Shown here: positions 33,188 through 44,500 of the stretch, piece by piece
Layout: each line of letters starts with the position of its first letter
Numbering within the stretch: position 1 is the stretch's first letter
DNA from: Guadua angustifolia
Taxonomy: Eukaryota; Streptophyta; Magnoliopsida; Poales; Poaceae
Length of the DNA stretch: 64,000 nt
Reading direction: 5' to 3'
Assembly: GCA_036346375.1 (NCBI GenBank)
Contig: CM070520.1
Location: forward strand, 15,077,791 to 15,141,790
The notes under the pieces: model-generated
Told to the model about the DNA's origin: nothing
Seen by the model: only the letters and a program-made list of their open reading frames with translations
Databases searched by the model: none
Made by a program: the position numbers and the translations under genes

Positions 33188-34628
33188 TCATGAGGTCCTA
33201 CCACGCCCCATGTCCATGTGTGTCGCCGCAAGATCGGCCGAGGAAGTTGTGGGTGCTCCCATCGCCAATAAGACACAAGCAGAGAGCAGCCTTGCATGGA
33301 TAACACCATCCGCATAGTACCTCCGTGCTTTGGCCCCAAAGATCGCTAACATGGATAGAGAAGGTTCCATCGGTTCGTCGTCGTCGGTGAGGCCCTCACC
33401 GAGCGCTTGTGTTCTCCTCATCCATGTCGTGGTCACGATCTCAATGGCAAACAGACGCCTTACGGTGCCCCGTGAGTAGAATTTCACAATGAAAGCACAA
33501 GCCCTTTGCTTTGCTTCTCGCCAATTGGTCAACATTGAATGGACCCTAGCGAGGAAAAAAAGGCCACGACACACCGGCCAGTTTTTTCTCGCCCCACCTC
33601 GAACCGGAGGCGGTTTCACGAGAATCCTCAGGTGGTGCCGCAGCAGAAGGAGTCCCGCCGCCCCACCCGCCGATCATGTTGGGTAGGGTCCCGCACGATC
33701 AAGGTGGAAACAGAGGACGGGCGCTTTATCGAACGGGCGCAAGCTTCGGCTAGAGGTCCGAGTCCTCGCTGCTCGCCACCCAAAGGTCCTGCGTTGCTCT
33801 AAGATCGCGGCGGCAGATGGCTTTCGCCAATCTCTGGCGCCTCATTGACGCCACCGCGATCACCCTTGACGATCCGGCCAAAGGTTTCCACCGGTACCGC
33901 TCGCCATGCGCGGAGTTTCGCAAGAAGGCGCTGAACTCATGGGCGTAATCATCCACGCGATCGGGCGCCGCTTGAGGTTCACCAGACGCCCAGAGGTCCC
34001 GCCTCGCTCGCCGAGTGTTACCGGCAAGGAACGATCGAAGAAGTCCTCCCAGAGATGCAATCGGCTTCAAGCATCCAATTATCAAGCACGCCCCTGTGCC
34101 GCCTTGCAGATGGAGTCCCACGAAATCGACGTGCTCGGGGAGGAATCGATGAAGACTAAGAAACACTCGCATTGTCGGAGCCAGAGAGCGGATCTTCGAG
34201 CCATCATAACTCTAAGATCCAATAGGGGCGCGGGTTGCCCAACGCCGCCGCCGCCGGATCACCTTCCTCCATATGGTGGTGGCGATCCATTGGGGACCCA
34301 TGTAGCCACCGGCCTCCCAAGGTTGTTGCTCGCGACGAGCCCGCTCAATGGTCGTGGCCGGCCGGACGTCGGTTGCCGTAATGAGGCCTCGGTAGGTCCG
34401 CTTCGAGCTCGGGATCGCGACGGTCCGGCCACACGGGGACGCCGATTGAAGTCCGCCATGATCCGGGTGACTGGCGGTCTCCCCCGTGGAGTGTTGCGAG
34501 GCCCTGGAGATGGCCAGTAACTCCCCCAGGGTATTCTTCAATTCTTCAATGGACAGCTCCACTTTGCCCATCCGCTCGTCCATGGTGGCCGGTTCCATGG
34601 GCTCAGGATCGGATGAATCTGATACCAA
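33188..34628 (-). pseudogene. Element B gag, multiply frameshifted
   Basis: The start (after 34628) reads PEPMEPATMDERMGKVELSI, a chromovirus-like coiled coil, and later blocks (VDDYAHEFSAFLR; ILARVHSMLTNWREAKQRA) are recognisable as gag, but they fall in different frames in at least three ORFs. The number of small indels here is far higher than in pol or the LTRs of the same element. Confidence 0.7.
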
Positions 34629-34630
34629 GT

Positions 34631-35039
34631 TGTTATGGGTACGGTTATAGAGTCTCGTGCCCGGTCGATGACCCGCACGAACTCCGGTGGACGTCGAAGC
34701 CGCCGTGGCTGTCGACGGAGAATTTGGCGAACGGAGCCACCGGTCTTGTTAAACGGAAGACACCGCCGAGAGGTAAATTGCGACACAAAACAGCATGTCC
34801 TTTTCATTGTTTTTCTGCTTACACTTATAGGCCTAAGTATCATATCCAAACCGATCTGATCTCAATCAAGAGATTTATTTCCTAACAAACAGAACTCTAG
34901 TAAATACTTTCCAACTAAAATTAGGACTATCCAAAACTAGGACTCTCTGCACTTGCCTTTAGGCGGCTAATGCAGATCCCTTCCTGATTCTTTTCCAACT
35001 CTATGTTTTCTATAATACACATTATCATAACCCATAACA
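34631..35039 (-). repeat. Element B 5' LTR
   Basis: It is 409 bp and differs from the other LTR at about three sites (AAGTATCATAT versus AACTATCAAAT; GGACTATCC versus GGACTCTCC). Confidence 0.94.
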
Positions 35040-35064
35040 AGCAACATCATAATACAAGTCTCAC

Positions 35065-35220
35065 CTTCATTCCTTCTCCACGCCATGAACGGCAATTTTT
35101 GTTAATGACCTCAAGAACCTTGTCCACAGACCATTCCACATCTAACTGTTGCATGTCCATTCGACTATTGAAGAAATCCAAGACTGTCGACAGATTCATA
35201 ACATGGAATATGATGAGAAA
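35065..35220 (-). pseudogene. Fragment X, upstream exon (unidentified protein)
   Basis: The minus strand has an acceptor TTGTCCTTTCAG, 52 open codons (TVLDFFNSRMDMQQLDVEW, KVLEVINKNCRSWRGEGMK) and a donor AAG|GTGAGA, phase 0. Element B inserted 20 bp into the following intron. The exon at 29303-29395 continues in the same phase. The residue pattern looks like real protein, but I cannot name it. Confidence 0.5.
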
Positions 35221-35329
35221 CTGAAAGGACAAACTTCCCTAAATTGGTGTTCAATATGCCAAAACTCACTTATTGTCAACACTATACTAGGCAAATTCCA
35301 AATCAATAACATGCCATTTCAAAATCACT

Positions 35330-35784
35330 TATGGTCCGCGGCAAGCGTGATTTGCAAGTAGACGGCACCGAGGTTGAAGAGCACGGCGACCTTCTCGAGA
35401 TGGGTGGAGGCAAGACTGGACTTCTAGTTGACCTTGAAGGCGTTGTATCAGGTGAAGGAGAGGGAGTGGACGTGATCGGCAAGCCGGGGGGGGCTCGACG
35501 TGGGCGAGCGGGCATAGGCGAGGAGCGCGTCGCAGCGCTACTCAAGGGAGGATGGGTTCCGGAGGGAGGGCAGCGCGGAGGTTGCTCACAGCACAGAGGT
35601 CGTCGTCGCTTGTCAGTAGCCGGCGCTCCCGAGTGGGCGGAGGCGATGTAGAGGCGCAGCAGTGGTAGAGGTCGACTACCGCCGCTTCTTCTCGTGGATC
35701 GCCAAGATCACGTTCGCCGCCACGCCATCGGGCGTAGTTAAATTTGGAAAAAAGCTCGGTGGTGGGGCTCGTTGGCTCGGTCAA
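35330..35784 (-). pseudogene. BRO1-domain protein fragment
   Basis: The minus-strand reading contains LEKVAVLFNLGAVYLQI, a hallmark of BRO1 domains (ALIX/Bro1 family, ESCRT-associated endosomal sorting). It is preceded by DHVHSLSFT and an N-terminal part with VDLY and a DDDLCAVSNLRAALP-like segment. Stops replace expected residues (TGA in the FTW..AF block, TAG soon after) and the pieces lie in two frames. Only the N-terminal part of the domain is present. It is a dead gene fragment. Confidence 0.75.
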
Positions 35785-36119
35785 AATTGCTCCAATTACA
35801 CTCGCTCATTGATTAAATATTGAAATGAATCAATTTCAAATGAAATTAGATTTTGCTCTGGCTCGGCTCGGTTCTAAAAATACATCCAAATTATAGATAA
35901 AATGATATTAAATCAAACTATGTCAAATTCGAAAAAGGCTCGAAAAAATGAGAACTTGGCTCGATTTCCACCCATGGGCGTAGTGGCCGGACTAGGGGAG
36001 GAGAGGATTTGGGGGATTTGGCAGCCATTTGCGATGGGAGAGTACTAGTACGGGGAGGAGAGATACTTCACCCGTTCACCGCGTGGGGATGGCCGGATGG
36101 GCCAGGTCGCCAGGAGGCC

Positions 36120-36350
36120 GAAGTTATGGGCTGGCCCAGATCAAAACCGGATATCCGAATAGGAAATTATCCAATATCTGGATCAATATTTCTTGGATAT
36201 TTAGTGCTCCGAATCCGATCCAGTATCCGGATTCAAATATCCGGATCCGGATCCAGATCCGACCAGATATCTAAAACCCATCCCAAATCCGGTCCCGACC
36301 GTATCTGGATCCAGATCGGACAGATAAAATCCGACCCGTTTTCACCCCTA
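36120..36350. repeat. ATCCGGATCC-rich repeat, possible hAT-type MITE end
   Basis: There are many near-copies of ATCCGGAT/AGATCCGA, and the stretch ends ACCCGTTTTCACCCCTA, which resembles hAT-type termini in grasses. It lies between the BRO1 and eIF3i fragments. The left end was not found. Confidence 0.35.
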
Positions 36351-36461
36351 TGTAAAAAGGCATAACCATGTGTTCTGAGTGAAAAGTGTGTATAAGACCG
36401 CTTACGGTAACATAAGAACATGGGCATAGATAAGAACAAAGTCTGTAATATAGGAGCATAC

Positions 36462-37698
36462 CTGACCAAGAAGAGGAGAAATGTCAACAGCATTAACAGG
36501 TCGCTCCATGACATATTTCTTGATCAGGGTCAGCATTCTTGTATCCCAAAGTTAGCCAGATAGCAATGCATATGTCAGGAAAAAAATAGATACAAGTATA
36601 AAGTATGAACACATAATAACAATAGTAACTTTAACAAAATTATCACCTTAGCAGATTTATCAAGGGAACCTGTAAGGTAATGGGACCAATCTGCAGATTT
36701 CAACAGCGAAGTAATTGTTTTCTTATGCCCATTTTCCTTGTCTGACTCCTTCAGCAGTTTTCCATTCTACATGTCAAAAATAAAACAGAATGTAAAAGCA
36801 TCCAATGATAAATTGATGTGGAAAGAACGTGTTTATTTTCATCTAATTATTTGGCATGCTTAACAATGAGGTAAAATTTTCGTTTGAAGCGACTATCATT
36901 CTAGTTCCTTCTTTATTACAACACATGAACACATAATGAATAAACTGACATAAATTATCATTGCTTCCTTGGTAAAAAAAATTCAAAAGATTGGACCTGA
37001 ATAATCTGCAAGGAATTTGTGGCCAATTCTACAAATATTAGGTATCTCTTAATTCACTGTGTTGATAGCTATAAAAACAATCTAAAAACAATCTAAGTGA
37101 CCTGAATACATAACAACCAAGGTAACTGGAAACTCATGCAAATTTCTAACACTACTACACCAGCATCCATACTACAATACCACTACAAATACATATCTAT
37201 ATGCAAATTTTCATATACCTAGAGTGCATCTGGCAGGCAGGCACCACAGTACTTGTTGTCAGTACAACTCAGCGGAACTAGCACAAGTGATCAGTGGAAC
37301 TATGTGCAAGTACGGAACCATATGCGTATGATGGCATCCTTGCCGGAGGTGATGATGGTCCTGTTCAGCGGCCCCCATACGGCCCTGTTGATCCTCCCCT
37401 GTATGCCGTGTGATCACGAGCAACGAGTCCTCCATCTATGCAAACCGACACACACCATAAAAACTCTACACAACAGTAAGTCGCAAACAGAAGAGGGGGG
37501 AGGGGAACAAGCCCGACGGTCGTCGGGGTCTCGGCGGCGCGCCTGACTGGCGGTGGCGCGTTGCCCATGAAGTTGTCAGTAGTGATGACCGCGAAAGCAC
37601 GTCGCCGACAATGAACTCGACGGAGAAGAGCAGGTCACCGTCGCGGTTAGAAGTGAGGAAGGTGAGCGGCGCTGCACCTTCATCAGATCGGCCTCATG
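36462..37698 (-). pseudogene. eIF3 subunit i (WD40) gene fragment
   Basis: Exon pieces on the minus strand match plant eIF3i, a WD40 subunit of the translation initiation factor 3 complex. The N-terminus begins at the ATG at 37695 (LTFLTSNRDGDLLFS), followed after a deletion by VEFIVGD, AVITTDNFMGNAP and INRAVWGPLNRTIIT. Exon 36647-36766 reads ESDKENGHKKTITSL and YLTGSLDKSAK with good splice sites. Exon 36462-36551 reads LWDTRMLTLIKKYVMERPVN and has a normal donor but AA in place of the acceptor AG. A stretch of roughly 60 residues covering the first WD repeats is missing and frames are shifted. The C-terminal exons are absent. It is a pseudogene that kept its introns, so it is a DNA-level copy. 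Confidence 0.85.
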
Positions 37699-37846
37699 TC
37701 ACAAAGTGGCTACGCCGGAGGAGTAGGGTAGGGTGTTAGGGCGGGATCTGGATCGCGTGCGGCGGCGTGGCAAGTGAGACGGAGGAAAAACCCTAGCTGC
37801 GGCTTTTGTGTTGTGCGCGCCTCCTGATGCGGGAGGTTTGTTTATA

Positions 37847-38184
37847 GGGAACGTATCATGTGCACACAAATATTTGGTGAAAACACAGTGCACACAAACT
37901 AAGAGAAGTTTTAAAAAATTCTGAAAAAAATTATGGATGTACATATCAGCTTACTCCATCTACATATAAAATTTCATGATCAAATTCGTCATATGCTAGA
38001 AGTTACAAAAAAGACAAACTTGATCATGAACAGGAACAGGACGAATTTGATCATGAAATTTTATATGTAGATGGGGTAAGTTGCTATGTACATCCATGAT
38101 TTTTTTCAGAATTTTTTGAAACTTTTCTTAGTTGGTGTGCACGGTGTGTACACGGGAGGGCCTGTGTGTACAGAATATGTTCCC
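37847..38184. mobile_element. Foldback MITE, Mutator-like
   Basis: Long inverted arms run from GGGAACGTATCATGTGCACACA at left to a matching GGGAACATATTCTGTACACACA read from the right. The inner arms around TACATATAAAATTTCATGATC also pair. Flanks TTGTTTATA (37838-37846) and TTATTTATA (38185-38193) form a 9-bp target duplication with one mismatch, as in Mutator-like elements. It has no ORF. Confidence 0.7.
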
Positions 38185-38194
38185 TTATTTATAA

Positions 38195-38490
38195 GGGCAT
38201 GTAAATGTAAATACAGTTGTTTATAGAGGTGATTAGCAATAAAAAAATTAATTTTTCTTGTCATGTACATAGATAAGATGTTTATTTTGAAGATAGATGC
38301 TTAATTAAAAGCCGATACTTGGTATGTGCTTATGTGTATAACTATATATGATTAATAGATAATATATCATTTAAGTATCTATAAAAAAGATATTTGTATT
38401 GGAGGAAATAACTTTCGTATAGGTGCTTGATGATGTGACTATATTTTTTTCTTTAAGCACTTGTATAAATATCTTGCATTGTAGATGCCC
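38195..38490. mobile_element. Tourist-like MITE
   Basis: The termini GGGCATGTAAATGTAAATAC and, read from the right, GGGCATCTACAATGCAAGAT are bounded by TAA (38192-38194 and 38491-38493). It abuts the preceding MITE. Confidence 0.65.
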
Positions 38491-38493
38491 TAA

Positions 38494-39748
38494 AATAGCT
38501 AAGTACATGCAACTACTCTAAAAATCCTCAATCAACAAGTACCGACAGGTGGATCCAAATATCTACTATAACCAATTCGCAATATTACTACAATATGGCT
38601 TTATTTGTGTTCTGCTGCAACCCATAGGGATTCAGCTAGTTATTCTAAAAAAATTCTTTTTTCTCAAATTGCAAACTTTAATGGGAAGTGCTTTTATGCA
38701 TTACCCTCTCAATATAAGTTGCACAAATCTTAAAGCAAATAAAGGAATAATTAATTACTTTTCATTTATACTTTAATATTTATGCAACTTTTAAATAGTT
38801 ATGCATAGAAGCACCTTCCAACTTTAATTTGTTTTTATTTTCCTTTTTCTTTCATCAGTCTAGATTGTTCTGCCTGACACACTGACACTCCAATTTTGAT
38901 CCAGCTTCCATGCAACGGTGACTTTGTTTAATGATGTATACGAGTACGTGCATATACTCTGTGCAGCTGGATGTTTTGAAGTTTGATCACGTCATTCATC
39001 GCACGAAACGACTCATTAACATTGAGACATTGTGGAGGTTCAGTGCAGTCCAGATGTTCATCTGGCACAATCTTAGAAATGGCATGCCGTTATCTGTCAT
39101 ATAAAGAATGTTATTACAAGTAACAACATACTGGCACAAGACGAACAAACGAATATATTGTCTGGCATCGGTACAATGCTCGACCGCAACGGAAGATATG
39201 AATTGGCAGATGAATATAGTCCAGCAAATGAATTGATCTTCATGTGGATAACCAAATGACACGGCACGACCAAGAGATACACTTTATTTGGAGGAAGCAG
39301 AGGCAGGCAGAACCAATAATCCATCTATCGTTTGCCCCTGAGCCCAAACAGTTCTCTTCACTGATCTGGAATGCAGCAACAGCCTGTGCGAAATGCGTGG
39401 GCAGAACTGGGTAGGGTGCTGAGTATGTGTTGGCATCCTAAAAAATTTGAAAAACACCACGAGATCGCCTTTTTAATGCCTAAATTTGTTGATTTAATTA
39501 ATTTTGATTTTGGTGATTTGGGATTGGTAAGATATTAGAATTATTTGTATTGTATTTTTAACGGATTTTGAATATATATGTGTTAAATTTAAGATGTTAT
39601 AAAATAATAAAGTTGTCATGTGAAGTGTATACCTCTGTTAATTTTTCTTTGTGTCAGAGACTACCGTTAATTGCAGGTGGTGGCATTCAGAAAGTAGGGT
39701 GACGATGATTACCTTGTCACGGCAACCCGCCAGGCTTCGCTTTCGGCT
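38494..39748. other. Gene-free stretch, 3' flank of NLR pseudogene
   Basis: AT-rich without recognisable coding sequence. It adjoins the 3' end of the pseudogene, whose last bases (GCCGTGACAAGGTAA on the minus strand, near 39715) also occur just after the stop of the NLR gene at 10436. Confidence 0.5.
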
Positions 39749-40542
39749 TCACCTCCGGTTTCGCTCTTGTGTAGTTTCACTTGTCCCCGTAGTCTCCGCA
39801 AGAATTGCTTCCACATCCTCTTCGACCCCATTGTTCACAAGCCTGCCCGTGTACTGGAGCTCTGCGATTTGTCTCCTCATGGCGCCGACCGCCGCCCTGA
39901 CGCTGCGGCTGTTGATGTACCACTGGTCGTAGCGGAGGGCGACTTGCTCGAGGCTGAAGAGGTTGGCGATGCCTGACGGCACGCTCTCCTGGCTCGCGGG
40001 GCCTGTGGAAAGTTTCAGTTCTAGGTCTGTCAGCTTCCACATAGCACCTTCTCTGAAAACCAACCATGCCACCCTGCAATCGACGGAGAAACTCAGGAGT
40101 TCACTGAACCCCTCCCTTTCAACCACTGTAGCTTCTACTGGGAGGAAATCCAAGCCTAGTACTAGGAACTGCAATGCAGGTAAGTCCCCGAGGATCTTTA
40201 CGTCATCTGATGCAAATTTGCAGACTGTGATTTCCAAGAAAACAAGGTGGTTGAGCCCTTGGATCCATTTGGGAACAGTAAAAAATCTTGCGGTTATTCT
40301 CAGGTTGTGCAGGTTCTGAGGCGCATCGGGCAGAGAATCCAGAAACTCCATGGAACAACCGAACTCACATTGAATCGATAGAGACTTGAGGCACCCTAAT
40401 CTTTGGATGGCTAACCGTAAAGCATTCTGGTATTCTTCGTCGGTGCACTGGTGAAAAGACCAAGTTATTGCAAGCACCTCCAAGGATCACAGGTCTCCAA
40501 GACGTTTGACACACGTCGCAGACCATTTGCTTAAATCAACAG

Positions 40543-40733
40543 TTTTTTTTTATTACCTCTGTTTTGTCAGGTTTAGCTTACCTTCTCTCTGTATCAGGAG
40601 ATGGTAGTGCCCTAAAGTGCTTCTGTTTTGACTGTTCTGGTCTGTTTGTGACTGAACTTGTAAGCTGGTAATCCCAGCAGAACCTTATATGTTTGCTTTC
40701 AGTAAAGCTGGGCCTCATGGCCTGTTTTCTAAA
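40543..40733 (-). mobile_element. 5'-truncated LINE 3' end
   Basis: A 191-bp insertion in the NLR pseudogene ends in a poly(A) tract on the minus strand (Ts at 40543-40551). It is flanked by a 12-bp duplication TTAAATCAACAG (40531-40542 and 40734-40745). These are the marks of target-primed reverse transcription. It is too short to show coding sequence. A SINE is the alternative. Confidence 0.75.
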
Positions 40734-41136
40734 TTAAATCAACAGTTTCATCAGGATTATCCCCATTAATGAGCAGATGTCGCAGCCTTGGTACCTCCAC
40801 GATTTCCTCAGGCAGCTGCCTCACTCGCGTGTTCCTCAGGTCCAGTGTCATCAGACATGGATGCTCGTACGCTTCCGACGGGACCTCGCTAATCTGTGTG
40901 TGGCTTATGTCCAGTGTCTCGAGATACCCCAGCTTCTTTATCTGGGGAGGGAGCTTGCTGACGCGTGTGTTCCTGACGCTCAAATACTGGAGCAGAAAAA
41001 ACTTGCTGCTGCATATCTCCAACAGATCATCATCCTCCAAGCGATCTCCCAACCTTCGAGATCCAGCACCACCAAATGGATGAACTTGTCGAGGGGGATA
41101 TGGGTCACAGCACCAGAGACTGTCAGAGAATGGGTG

Positions 41137-41565
41137 TGTCAGGACCCCAAATCACTTGCGATTCCAGAGCTACCAGAACAGCAAGAGAAAGATGATCCCA
41201 CCGCCGCCAGAGAGATAGAAACTACCAGGAACAACTAGGGTTCTACAATACTCTAGAGAAGACTAAAGCAATATGCGGAAGGATATTCGTTTTCCATTCC
41301 ATCGACTGAATTTATACATCAGCCAGTCAAAGCAGTAAAAGAAAGATAACAGCAAGCAAAGAAAAGAAAGAAACGACAAAACAACAGACTTAATCCTCCT
41401 GTAATTACTGTTCCTGGTCATCTAGCCGTCGGATTGCCTGATTTCCTTCGATATCAACCCTGACCGTTGATTCCACTTTAAACTCCTTCTTCAGTTTCCT
41501 CTGTTTTCTCCTGACTTCCCGCGTCTTCATTTCTTCTGACCCCAGCTACTTCACAGCTCCTGACA
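41137..41565 (-). repeat. Element F 3' LTR
   Basis: 429 bp, TGTCAGGACC to GCTCCTGACA on the + strand. Confidence 0.95.
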
Positions 41566-44500
41566 ATTCCCCCCTTCTCAAGCACCAACTTGTCCTCAAG
41601 TTTGGAAATAGGAAATGTTGACTTGATGAAGGAAAAGCCATGGATCTTCACATTGCCAGTATGTATGCAAGTAAATGCCATTACTTCCAGATCAGGAGCT
41701 GTTCTAGAGTAATTCCTCGTATTGATGCAAGCAGACTGTGCAATACCAGGATTCCATTGCATGCTTGACTTCTCCTCATATACAATCCTTTGATGTACAA
41801 AAGTGATTCTTTGTGCTTGATAATAAGGAAAAATCCATGAAATTAGGCAGCCAGGCTGGGTTGAATTATCAAACCATTCATCAATTCTAACTCTCCATTG
41901 TAATGACAGCAATATAAAAGACATTGGAAAAGTGCTCCTTCTTGCCTTACTGCCAGAGGGTTCAGCAAATTCACAGACACTTCTCACTGATGCAAGAGCA
42001 TGAAATATCTCAGATTCCTCTTCATCCTCATAAGGAATAGCAAATAATTCAAGATACTTTTCCCAACTAGCATTCTCATCAGCCAAATTCACCCATGGTA
42101 TGAGCCATTGTGTAGTAGCAATCCCTTTCTTCTTGATGATTCTGCGATCCAACGTAGCAACATGTTCTGTTTTGATTCTCCCATCAGCCTCCACTAGTGG
42201 AAATCCAGGAATTGGTACATGTTCAGACTTTGTCCATTGGCAGACAGGACATTCTCTTACAAAATACTCATTATTCCTTCTCATCTTCAGCCAATAAAAC
42301 ACTTTCTTAGGATGAAGATGAGTGGCTCTTACCCCAAAGTGACCACCCAGCACTGAGGTATGGAATGCATCAAGTAGTACTGATATGAGATTATTATTAC
42401 TTCCAACATACATCCGGCCCTTGTACTTACCAATTCCTGATTCCAGTTTGTACTTTCCAGTTAGATCGACTCCAGTTTGCATTTCTGACACGATTTGTGC
42501 TATTATATCATCATGTTCATAACTGGTTTGAACCTCAACCCCCCACTCCAGAATAACATAAGTAAGAGCATTACATATTTCAATTTCTTGAGCTGGATGT
42601 TCCATCTTCTTAGAATCAGTAGATAACCCTGCTGCACTGAATACATGGTTGGAATATTCAATATGATATGCAACAAAGGTGGATTTACTCCTATTTGCCA
42701 CCAAAACTTTCTTGTATGGCATTGAGAGCAGAGAATACCCATTTTTCACTGCATATTCATGATCCATAAAGGAATTTGTGCGACCACTGTCAACCAAAGC
42801 TATTGCTTGTTTCCTTCCAATATTAAGTATCAATGAAAATGTGATTGGTCCAGATGTTCCATTCATTGCATGTACTGATATCTGCATCAATAAGTCTTCC
42901 TTCTCTAATTCTTCATTTACTCGAGGACTTCCAGGAGCTGTGACACAACCAGTTTCAGCTATCAACTCCGCATCTTCTGCTCCTGTCTTCAACATGTCCC
43001 TGATTATGTCTTCTAGTGCCGTCCTTTGATAATGGGGTATTCTGTAAGGCCACAAGTTAGGTGGTTTAGCACTTACTTTCAGATGTATGACAGGATCACA
43101 CTTATGTCTTGGGGGCAATCCAATTACTTCAGCAAATACATCAAAGTAGTCATGAAGTGCTGCCTCCACCTCAGGACTTAATTGTTTTGGGCTGTCCTGT
43201 GCTTCTAGCTTGACTGAATTTACTTGAATTAGTAACACATTAACCCCTTTCCGTGCCAACTTTTGAAGCTGACTAGCATTCAGAACATAATTGGTTGTTG
43301 GCTGAGTGTAATCCTGAAACTGAATCACTTGACCACTTTTGTTAATGGTAAACACCTTCTCCTGGAGACCCGATGTAATGGGGCTATGCTCATAAATCCA
43401 ATCCACGACACAGATCACGTCATAGTTGCCTAGCTTCAGCAATTTAAAAGCAGCTGGAAAAGTAGCATTTTGGATTTCATACCCTAAGTTGTTCACTGTG
43501 GCGTCAGATGTTAACTTGCCCCCACCAGCCACAGTGACTCTCCTGCAGGCCATTGAGCTCAAAGAATATCCATTGTTCTCATCATCTTCATATATTTCTA
43601 CTTCTTCATCATCAGGATCTTCATCCTCCATTTTCTCATCAGCTTCAGGTTCATTATGGGCATCTGTTGAATGATTTGTGCCCATCTTTTCCCCACCCTC
43701 TTTTATCAGTTTGTCACGGGCAGCCGCTGAGTGATCAATCCAGCCTATCGGGTAGTCACCAGAAAAGGTTGGTAACTCAAGTTTGGGACCCTTGATAACA
43801 TCCTCTGCATAATGGTGATTGGTACGATTCTCTCCACAATATAAGTTTCTCTGTGCATCCAATACTTGAACCCCTGGACTATGATAATGTTGAGCCATAC
43901 TTCCATTGTTATGCAGAACTCCAGATTGATAGTACTGAGGAAGAGCACTTCCCTGTCCATCGGCCAAACCATATGGATGAGACTGATTAATTTCTCCCCC
44001 TACTGCGTTCCTCTGAGCATCCACCAAATGAACTCCTGGGTAATGCATGGGCTGCAAAGAAGTAACTCCACCATATACATTTCCTGCTTGACCATATGAT
44101 GAAAACACAGGATGACAGTAACCCGGCAGTGGTTGCCCCCCATTACCATACTGCAACCCCGAATGAGTTAGCTGTGGCGAGTCTGGGGCGACTTGAGTGT
44201 CTACTACTCCTGCTACATCTATCTGACCATGACTGCTTGCATTGGTCTGATTTGCATTAGTGAATTCATCACCTTGCACAACTTCTTCGAGATCTTCTTC
44301 ATAGACAGTATCTTCATTCTCCCCATGCCTCGGACTAGCATGCACTGCTTTCTTTATCTTGCATTTAAGGTTATGTCCTGGAGTCCACGGCTCATTACAA
44401 TGCTCGCAATGCTTTGATCTCTTGTCAGTGGAAGCGATTATAACTTGATCAGTCCGCTCTCTTGGTTGTGGTGATTTGGGATTAACAGGTTGTGATTTAA

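Larger units (their letters stand above)
29528..35039 (-). mobile_element. Element B: young Ty3/gypsy chromovirus, minus strand
   Basis: Two 409-bp LTRs (29528-29936 and 34631-35039) start TGTTATGGGT and end CCCATAACA. The target duplication is AGCAA (29523-29527 and 35040-35044). By eye the LTRs differ at three positions only. The minus-strand PBS TTGGTATCAGA follows the right LTR, and a C-rich tract (29940-29948) is the purine tract on the minus strand. The domain order is as in A, in opposite orientation, and the two elements are 273 bp apart. The gag region is badly broken despite the young LTRs. Confidence 0.93.

Noticed and set aside
32135..34520. Plus-strand ORFs across element B
   Set aside because: They are antisense shadows of the gag-pol frames on the minus strand.
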